From Clitopilus passeckerianus (Eukaryota; Basidiomycota; Agaricomycetes; Agaricales; Entolomataceae): a stretch of DNA of 64,000 nt. The stretch lies in assembly GCA_944990035.1 (NCBI GenBank), contig CALYLX010000059.1:372001-436000 (forward strand). The letters run 5' to 3'. A program made the translations under genes and the position numbers. Below the pieces are notes generated by a model, which did no database searches, was not told the origin of the DNA, and worked only from the letters and a program-made list of their open reading frames with translations. Every line of letters begins with the position of its first letter. Position 1 is the stretch's first letter. This document shows, piece by piece, positions 56,713 to 64,000 of the stretch.

Positions 56713-58936
56713 ATGTCTACTCAAGGTCTGTCTTACTTTTTGCTCGGATATTTGACTATACTGAAGGAAGTGTTGAACTTCTCAGGGGCATCCAAACCCA
56801 CGATATACTTACAGGAATCCTGCTTGAAGCATCAATACATTCGGTCACGAGATACTTCAAGTATCGTCGAGCGTCCAGAACGACTTCGAGCTGTGAACAT
56901 AGGCTTATCGGCTGCAATAGCGCGGCTCGAGCAGGATACACAGTTGAACATCAAGGAAGAAGAGACTTCTCCGAATGCTTTAACTGGAGAGAAGTCCCCA
57001 GACCCTGACGATCTTGCAGCTGCGCTTGGCCGACTCAAGATTGAGCGGGAAGAGATTGCTACTCTTCGCGTGTCGCCAGCCGTATCAATAGTCAAATCGC
57101 GCGCTCAAGTTAACATCCTGAACAATGCTGCCGTGAAGCATATCCACGGAGATATAGACGGCGATCTCTACCTCGAAAACCTAAAGAAATGGGCGACAAG
57201 TAGCCCGGAGAATATCCAGAATTTGGGCTCAGAGATCCCGGAAGGCTATCCTCAAGGAGATCTTTATTGTACGCCTTTTGGTTTCTGAGTCTGGTGCATC
57301 AAATATTTACTTTATTTCAGTATGCCCAGAATCGCTTGAAGCGATCTCAGGCGCACTCGGGACTGTCTGCGAAGCCGTCGACAAGGTCATAACGTCCTCA
57401 CGCCAGCCTACTTCTGTCCAATCGCCGTCTACCCGCGCTTTCGTTGCTGTCAGACCCCCAGGTCATCACTGTGGCGAAGATACCCCATGCGGATTCTGCT
57501 TCGTCAATAATGTCGCTGTGGGCGCTGCTCATGGTATGAAGTCCACTTCTGGGACATTCTTGAAACTGACGCATTTCTCTGTTGTACAGCACACCTAAAC
57601 CATGGAATCAATAGGGTGGTCATTTTTGACATAGACCTTCATCACGGTAATGGCACACAATCTATCGTGTGGCAAATCAATGAAGAATCGTACCGCGAAC
57701 AGCTGGAGATTGAAGCCGGCGCACCTGAACCGGAGAAAGGCCTATTACGCGTTTACTATGGCTCTGCTCACGACATTTTGTCTTATCCTTGCGAAGTACG
57801 GTTGTATTTAGTTGGGTTGATCGCCTGCTGACAGCTTTTTATAGGATGGCAAGATGGACCTCATACAAGCAGCGTCTGTCTCAATACACCAGGCCCACGG
57901 ACAATGCATCGAGAATGTCCACCTAGCACCGTATCTCTCTGAAGAACAATTCTGGGAAGAGCTCTATGACAAACAATACGGGAAACTTTTACGAACGGCA
58001 GAAGCATTTCTCGAGAAGACAGGCGGTGCGGGTGACGATACCCTGGTATTTATCAGGTCGGTTAATTTGGGCTTATCCTTTGCATCGGATCTCATTAAAT
58101 CGTTCCCTACAGTTGTGGTATGGATGCTTGTGAACATGAATATTCCTCAATGCAGCGTCATGGACGCAAAGTCCCAACATCACTCTACTATCGCTTCACG
58201 CGAGATGCATGCGACCTCAGCGAACGGTATGCCCAAGGACGGCTTGTAAGCGTTCTTGAAGGTGGATATAGCGACCGAGCCTTAATCAGCGGGAGCATGG
58301 CCCACTTATGTGGGCTGTTTGATGAGACGAAGAATGCGGATATGATGAAAAAAGGATGGTGGAGTGTGGAGAACCTAGAAAAGGTATGATTATGTGGCAA
58401 CAAAAGAATATATTCTGATCTTCGTCCCGTCATAGATTGAGAAGGTCACGAAGAAGAGACGTGGAGGGCGTACTTCGCTAGGTGGCTCTACCCTGACCGA
58501 ACCATGGCTCGAACGGACGCAGGAGATTTTCCAGCAACTCGATACCTCGCCACCAAAGCCCAGCCTCCCACCCGCACCTTCGCGGACTCTCCGAGAACGA
58601 AAGCCAGGAACCACAACCACAACCCCTACCGCATCTCCCGGTCGGCCAAAGAAGGCAACAGCGATGACTTCACCTGGTCCTGAGCCGAAGAAGACCGTAA
58701 CGAAGGCTCAAATCAAGAAAGAACCCCCCTCAGTGGCCCGTGGGAGTAGCCCAACGAAAGTTGGAGTTGGCGTACTTGCAGGACTTCCGGTCAGGAGTGC
58801 TGGATATAACGTGCTGGCAGGTTCGGGAGGGTCAACGACTTCAAGCGAAGAGGAATCTGGTCACGGGCCAGAGGCTAAGAAGAAGGTGCCCAAAGTAAGA
58901 TTGAAGCTTGGACCTAATCCTAGTGTGGCAAGCTAG
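56713..58936 (+). CDS. HOS3: HOS3-like histone deacetylase with C-terminal basic tail
   Basis: Zn-dependent class II-like lysine deacetylase. Tiny first exon 56713-56725 (MSTQ), intron 56726-56785, then GASKPTIYLQESCLKHQYIR, SSIVERPERLRAVNIGLSAA. Catalytic core: VRPPGHHCGEDTPCGFCFVN (tandem His), VVIFDIDLHHGNGTQSI, YYGSAHDILSYPCEDG, then FI-SCGMDACEHEYSSM across an intron (about 58057-58115), and RLVSVLEGGYS with the catalytic Tyr. All Zn and charge-relay residues expected for an active enzyme are present. An insertion of about 100 residues with ERPERL follow-up is typical of HOS3. The last exon (from about 58436) is Lys/Arg/Pro-rich with an AT-hook-like SPGRPKK, suggesting DNA or chromatin anchoring. 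The first intron is a multiple of 3 and open, so retention stays in frame. Confidence 0.9.
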
Positions 58937-59254
58937 AATCAGAGGTGGCTTAATGTATGGTAGAGGTTCATTACGATATGTCTGGATAACTTAACAGAAA
59001 CGTTCAATGATTCATCATCAATTTCTATAATCAACAGGCTCACGCTTTTCTGTATCTCTGAGTCAAGTTACATGGCCATTCCTATACATTATTACATACC
59101 TGGTGAATAAATTGAAAACCCCAAAGTCAAACAAGAAGTCAAATCTGGTGCAGCCCACTGTGAGCAACGCCATCACAGGCATTTCAGAAGACTCAACAGC
59201 CCTGCGTCATCAGATGTTACGAGCTCTCAACCTGCCAACAACCTGCATAAACCA
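58937..59254. other. Intergenic, nothing recognised
   Basis: HDAC 3' flank and F-box promoter region. Confidence 0.45.
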
Positions 59255-60892
59255 ATGGATTCCTTGCTCACGATTAAGGAACTAGTCCACGAACTCTGTC
59301 TCGAAGTCGCTGGCGCGGCTCCCAATCACGACACCGAACTTGACGAGGATAGTCAACACAATTTACGAAGTCTTGCCCTGACGTGCAAGGCCTTTCTCGA
59401 ATCAGCTCTCGATCTCCTGTGGTGCCGCCAGTCCAATCTACATCCGCTGCTCAAAGTCTTTCCCGAGGATTTGCTTGAGATCCGAGCCAGCAACGAGGGA
59501 GACGAAGAAATCGTCTGTGTCCTCGATAGTTATCACGATGAGTGATGGAAGCTTACATTGTTGCATCTTTCTAGTTTTTCACTAGGTACCCATCCATCGA
59601 GGGGTGGACCAGAGTGCTCTACTATGCACAAAAGATTAGGCATCTACAGAGCTACATTGGAGAGTATGCTCCTTCGAGAACCCTCGAAGTTTTGGGCTTT
59701 TCCATGCCAAAGAACACTAGCATAACCAATCTCCTGCCTAATCTTCTGACGGTGGAGATTCTATGCTCAGAGAAAACTACCCTTTCAAATGTTAGCCTCT
59801 TCCTCACCCCATCGCTGACACACTTTGAATTGTTCGCCCCTGTTAACCACGTGGGGCATGAACTCCCTGGAATGATACTTGCCGGGCTTTCCAACATTCT
59901 GTCCAAGCCTCAAGTCGCTAACAGTCATGGGTTGTTCTTTCGAGAATGAAGTACCACCCTACTTGGCACAGTCGCTTTCAAAAGTGGCTTCAATTCGTCG
60001 GTTTAGAACGGACTCGGTTGACCTCGCTGTCCTTCGATCAGCAGCCCAACTTCCAGGCTTGAAAGAGCTCGACTTTCAAATAAATGACGAAGACATGTCG
60101 CTTAATCTCGACCTCCAGGGTTTCCCAGCCATTACGGAGGTCAACATGAGTGCACGCAAACCGGAGCAGGTCGTAGACTTTTTAAAGTCATTCGGATCAT
60201 TCACGCTAGAAGGTCTCGAGCTCTTTATGTTAGTGCCGGGCCAGGGCCGAACGATAAACTGGGAGAGCTTCACAGCCAAGCTCTTCAAGTTTTTGTCACG
60301 GTTGGACGTCTTGAAGCGTATCAAGATGATTGTTTACACGACACACGACCCAACAGCACAACCAACAGAGCCGCTGTGTATCCGTCGAATCATTTCGTCT
60401 TGCGCCCGCCATCTGCGAGAACTCGGTATTGGGACCTATGGCGCAGATTTTCACTTTCTATTCGATGACCGCTTCGTCCTCGAGTTATCTCAAGCCGCAC
60501 CGAACCTTCAAGTCCTGTCTCTAACTCCTAAAAAAGAAAAATCTCACCGAGACACAACATCTATCACATTCGGAGGTCTTGTGCCACTGGTCGCCAACTG
60601 CCCACAACTACGGGAGCTATCGATATATGTGAACACACTTCGTCCTGACCGAGGTCAATTCAACACCTCTCGGCTTGGAAACGGCATATACAACCCTCAC
60701 CTAACGGCCATCGGCCTTGGCAACTCACCGATCGAAGAACCGGCCTGGGTTGCTGCCTCTCTATATGCACTATTCCCCAATTTGACCACTATCAACGCAT
60801 ATAATGGTCCAGAGGAAGGCGGTCAAGACCGGTGGGATAACGCCCGAGAGTGCTTGGTCGCGATTCGGGCCGTCAGAAGTTGGACTCCGTAG
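59255..60892 (+). CDS. F-box-like protein with LRR tail, carrying an apparent frameshift
   Basis: Exon 1 59255-59541: MDSLLTIKELVHELCLEVAG, LRSLALTCKAFLESALDLLW, LHPLLKVFPEDLLEI. Intron 59542-59585 (gtgatg ... cactag). Exon 2 from 59586: EYPSIEGWTRVLYYAQKIRH and on to HELPGMILAG. Around 59881-59887 the frame shifts by one: the protein-like reading continues as FPTFCPSLKSLTVMGCSFEN in another frame to the stop at 60892 (RAVRSWTP). No GT-AG intron with the right phase fits, so this is a one-base insertion, either a real mutation (pseudogene) or a sequence error. The downstream LRR frame is intact for 330 residues, so decay, if real, is recent. Same subfamily as the genes at 32237 and 62383. Confidence 0.75.
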
Positions 60893-61056
60893 CTATTCCC
60901 TAGTCAATTAAGAAGGAAGAGCAGAAGGTACATTCAGGCTGGAATATCGTGACAACTATCTAGGTGTGATTATCCAATTTCCATACTCTATGTTCTATCG
61001 ATACAAAATAGCAAATCTATGTGATTTGAAAAGGCGCAAAAACACCTTCCCGTTTG

Positions 61057-62167
61057 TCAGAACATCAGCCCATGAACAACCCATTCATAGACACCCAAAA
61101 ACACAGCACCGCCAGCCGATATCCATAACGTCCGAGGGACGACACCGGCAAACAGGGCTTTCATCCCTTCATTGACATAGATACTCCGAGCACGACTCAT
61201 CACAGAAGGCATGCGTTCTTTTGAGGTATCCTGCAAGTATGAACATGTCGGAAAAGGTGCAGGAATTTGAGAGGATGATAGAAACGACGAACCCGCAGAT
61301 CCAACATGATGCGTGTTTTAAGAACATCCAAAGGTGTAGTGAGAGCAGCAGCGCTTCCACCTGCTACGCTTCCGCAAATCGCAGCCTCATGGGCGTACAA
61401 AGGTTTTCGCTCTAGCTTCCTCGATAGCCGTGATTTCAAGAATTCGTAGAACGGGAATTGGAAGGAGGTGAAGGGTATCTAGGAAGAAAAACATCAGTAC
61501 TAATATCGTCTGTAGAAGGGCTTGAAGCTGACCTCCCGCATGATCGTGATACCAAACCCTCTGTAGAAACCCTTGAAGCCGTCGTTCAGCAGAACCTGCC
61601 TTGCGGCTGCAAAGGAAGATTTTCCAAGGTCTCCATAGGTAGAAGTTTGTGTTCTGGTCTTGATAACTTCAGTTGGAACGCGAACTAAGCATGCGGCCTA
61701 ATGAAAAGATGAGTCAACTGTTTTGTCGGATTGAAGGAATCAGAACGTGCCATACAACTTCTCCGACCGAAGCAGCAATCATGTGGGTCACTGGTGCAAG
61801 TTCGGGAGCAAGGGGCGAGTTCTTCTTGATCGTGTCATATGTGGAGAAAAATATGGCGGCTGCAAATTGGAGAGGTTTATGTATTGCACGGGAAAAATAA
61901 GACAATGTTACAAACCTCCGGGTGCGCTGCCCACCACCACACTCCCGATACCCTTGTATATTCCACTGAACCCTCCTGCTCGCAGAAATCCTTGTGAAGA
62001 CTGTAGTCTCGTTTTGATAGTGTCTATAGGAAAGAATAACAGATCGACCGCTGTCCCAGCAGCACCACCGGCCTTCACGAATGTTTAGTTTTTTGATAAA
62101 AGATGGGGAGCATCGAACATACCACAAGAGACTGCACGAAAGTTGGGTGTCCGTTGGTTGTAGCCAT
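61057..62167 (-). CDS. PET8: Mitochondrial S-adenosylmethionine carrier (SLC25 family)
   Basis: Six-helix inner-membrane carrier, probably exchanging cytosolic SAM for matrix S-adenosylhomocysteine. Start at 62167 ([15 protein letters not shown]). All three carrier signatures are visible after splicing: [27 protein letters not shown] in repeat 1; [18 protein letters not shown] with [20 protein letters not shown] in repeat 2; and [13 protein letters not shown] in repeat 3. The short loop after DTIKTRLQ and the [12 protein letters not shown] helix match SAM carriers. It ends [20 protein letters not shown], stop at 61057-61059. About seven introns. Length near 270-300 residues is normal. Confidence 0.88.
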
Positions 62168-62382
62168 TCTTGCGCCACAGTCCTGACTGCTTTCGTGTAA
62201 CTGGACCAGAATCAAAGAGCCATCCACAACGAAATTCTGCAACGACTTGCGCTGGCCCGGTGGCGGTGCTACTCTGATCCGAATGCTAATTCGCGATGAT
62301 GTAAGCCTCCAGTGATTCAGCCACCCTCTTCAAAACAGAGGGCCAGCTGAGCGGTGTCGTTTCTTTCATTGCTTGTTTCAGC

Positions 62383-63780
62383 ATGAGTCACTGTCTAAAG
62401 CAACCAGAAATCGTGTCTCTAATATGTCAAAATTCTCGAGAGTCACCGGTTGAACTATTGCAGCCCAGGCAGCACTCTACTCTGCTTAACTTTGCGTTGA
62501 CCTGCAAAATCTTTCTGGAGCCTGCTCTCGACGAGCTCTGGAGGGTTCAAAGAGGCGTTTCCCCACTCGTAGGAACATTAACTGAGAGGATACTGGAGAT
62601 AAGTGAGGAGGTTGTAGGCGGAAAACAATATAAAAATGTGGTTCGTTGCGCGACTGGGATAGGTTCTCCTACTATGCACCTAAAGTTCGATCACTTCGGT
62701 GAAACGCTAGGGGCCATGCTTCTGAAAGCGTCTGGCGGGTATTAACATCATTTCGGCCGAAAAATCTCCCCAACTTGTTGCCCAAACTTCAAAGGTTAAC
62801 CTTTGTAGCATCTGACAAAATGATTCACTACACCCCTCGATCAACTTCATCCACATTAATTTGCACTCCACCCCAGTGCTTCAAGAGTTTCGCTTTTTGG
62901 CATGCTCCCAGAACTATGTAATCGCGCAAGTATGCTTCATCTTGACAAGATTCCATCCGATGCAGAAAGTGTTCTGCTTATCGGTGAAACTTTGCTGAGA
63001 TGACCTCCCTCCGCGTTCTCAAGACCTATACATCAGCAAAAGGGGAAAATACTTTTCTGTACTTTTTCTACTTTTTTCGGTCGAAAAAGTAAATAATCTG
63101 AGTACTTTTGACAAGTAAAAAAAGTAATCCCCCTTAATTATTTTGTACTTTTTAGTCCTTTTCTTGTTCTTAATTGCCAAAAAAGTTGTGTTTTTCCTAC
63201 TTTTCCTACTTTTTCTGAGTACTTTTTTTGAAAATTCAATGTTGATTATTTGTAACATTTGAGAACAAGTAGAGGGGATGACTTTTTTCTACTTTTTCTA
63301 CTTTTCACTAAAATAAGTACAAAAAGTAGAGAAAAGTACCGAAAAGTATGTTCCCCTTTTGCTGATGTAACGTCGATGGGTGCTTGCTGTCAAAAGTGTC
63401 GAGGCTGCCAAACTTAGAGGAAATCTCTGTAATGTTTATTGGACCCGGAGAGCTTCACCTAGACGGGAACAATTGCTTCCCTAAACTCGAGCGTTTATCA
63501 TTCATTGGAACCGATGAGGGTGTGGGCCGTTTCACACAGCTTCTTCAACATATTTCCTCGACGAGCGTATAATCGATAAAAATTGGAACTTGGAAAAGCC
63601 CCCGAATTGTCCCTCTACTTGCCCCCATAGTGGAATGGGCCGATTTAATGAATATATTGCCTCGTTTTCGTTCCACATTGAATTCCCTCGTCGTCAGCGG
63701 GGGCTCAGCCGGTTACTCGACATTCCCTGACTGGGACGCCGACGACAGCATCCTAGTCCTCCTCGGCACCCTCAACTCAT
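62383..63780 (+). pseudogene. Broken F-box/LRR gene interrupted by a MITE
   Basis: The first exon (from 62383) is open: MSHCLKQPEIVSLICQNSRE, LNFALTCKIFLEPALDELWR, GVSPLVGTLTERILEISEE. This is the same F-box exon type as the gene at 59255. Then follow stops and shifts around 62745-63000, a 337-bp MITE at 63031-63367, and LRR-like coding again: LSKVSRLPNLEEISVMF and NCFPKLERLSFIGTDEGVGR near 63384-63560. Further relics run to 63780 (ILVLLGTLNSLVL). Frames on the two sides of the insert do not match, so the gene was probably decaying by other mutations too. Confidence 0.75.
63031..63367. mobile_element. MITE with long terminal inverted repeats and TA target duplication
   Basis: A 337-bp AT-rich element. 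Its left end CATCAGCAAAAGGGGAA is repeated inverted at the right end (17 perfect bases; about 47 bases with two mismatches and one indel). It is flanked by TA on both sides (63029-63030 and 63368-63369), as expected for Tc1/mariner-type insertion. The inside consists of TACTTTTT/AAAAAGTA motifs that would fold as one hairpin. No coding capacity, so it would need an autonomous element elsewhere. Confidence 0.88.
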
Positions 63781-63783
63781 TGG

Positions 63784-64000
63784 TGTTAAGCTAGTATCGC
63801 TACACGCTTAACTAAGTATCAAGGGTTCAGCTGCTTAGTCCTCTACCAGCCTTTGTAGAGACGAGCGAGAGTAATCGAGCAAGTCGAAGTTAAAGCAAAT
63901 AGCGATGTATAGGCTTTTAGGTCAAGCTGAAGAAGCAAGACCAAAAGCGTGAAAGTATTTATACATGGTAAGTAGGGCTAAGGGTTAAGCATTGCGCAGC
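63784..64000. mobile_element. Possible LTR of a retrotransposon, cut by the window edge
   Basis: The LRR-like coding trace stops abruptly at TGTTAAGC (63784). The unique sequence that follows (CTAGTATCGCTACACGC, then A/G-rich) starts with TG as LTRs do. Only 217 bases are visible and the other end, target duplication and any internal domain lie outside the window. Weak support. Confidence 0.3.

Overview
The window reads as nuclear DNA of an agaricomycete (mushroom-forming) basidiomycete. Genes are dense and on both strands. Most are split by short GT-AG introns of about 42 to 70 bases. Families typical of that group are present: F-box proteins with leucine-rich-like tails, DUF6533 seven-helix-like membrane proteins, a MYND zinc-finger protein and a ricin-B-like lectin. 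No bacterial features (operons, Shine-Dalgarno sites, CRISPR) are seen. All gene models were spliced by eye; exon limits are given where a splice junction could be checked by reading frame.

Layout. 0-0.7 kb: 3' end of an MFS sugar transporter. 1.5-8.1 kb, a secreted-peptide zone: a precursor with five repeats of an EDIFFYNWG core, mostly separated by Kex2-type KR sites (1538-2050, +); a peroxisomal-type acyl-CoA/4-coumarate-CoA ligase (2292-4434, -); two tandem copies of a small Cys-rich defensin-like gene (5086-5361 and 6186-6458, -); and an F-box gene whose 3' end was duplicated together with the defensin-like gene. 8.5-10.3 kb: Golgi nucleoside diphosphatase GDA1. 11-15.3 kb: tandem DUF6533 pair. 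16.3-22.1 kb: F-box gene, glia maturation factor (ADF-H family) and a secreted GH127/DUF1680 glycosidase. 22.4-27.8 kb: a divergent pair of paralogous MFS transporters. 28.5-32 kb: K+/H+ antiporter KHA1. 32.2-41.7 kb: F-box-rich stretch (four genes, one shortened) with a 2.3 kb gene-poor gap. 42-54.3 kb: a DAL5-type MFS transporter, a derlin, a MYND protein, a CRAL-TRIO/RhoGAP protein, a ricin-B-like lectin, an N2227 (carnosine-type) methyltransferase and tRNA-Cys(GCA). 54.5-64 kb: a large unknown protein, HOS3-type histone deacetylase, frameshifted F-box gene, mitochondrial SAM carrier, and a broken F-box gene carrying a MITE and possibly an LTR.

Housekeeping genes (GDA1, GMF, KHA1, derlin, RhoGAP, N2227 methyltransferase, HDAC, SAM carrier) alternate with fast-evolving lineage-specific genes (eight F-box loci, DUF6533 pair, secreted peptides, lectin). 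The strongest candidate for an undescribed system is the repetitive Kex2-type peptide precursor at 1.5-2.05 kb. Its repeats differ almost only by synonymous changes in the core, as expected if the peptide itself is selected. The two-disulfide CS-alpha-beta-like defensin pair 3-4 kb away is the second candidate.
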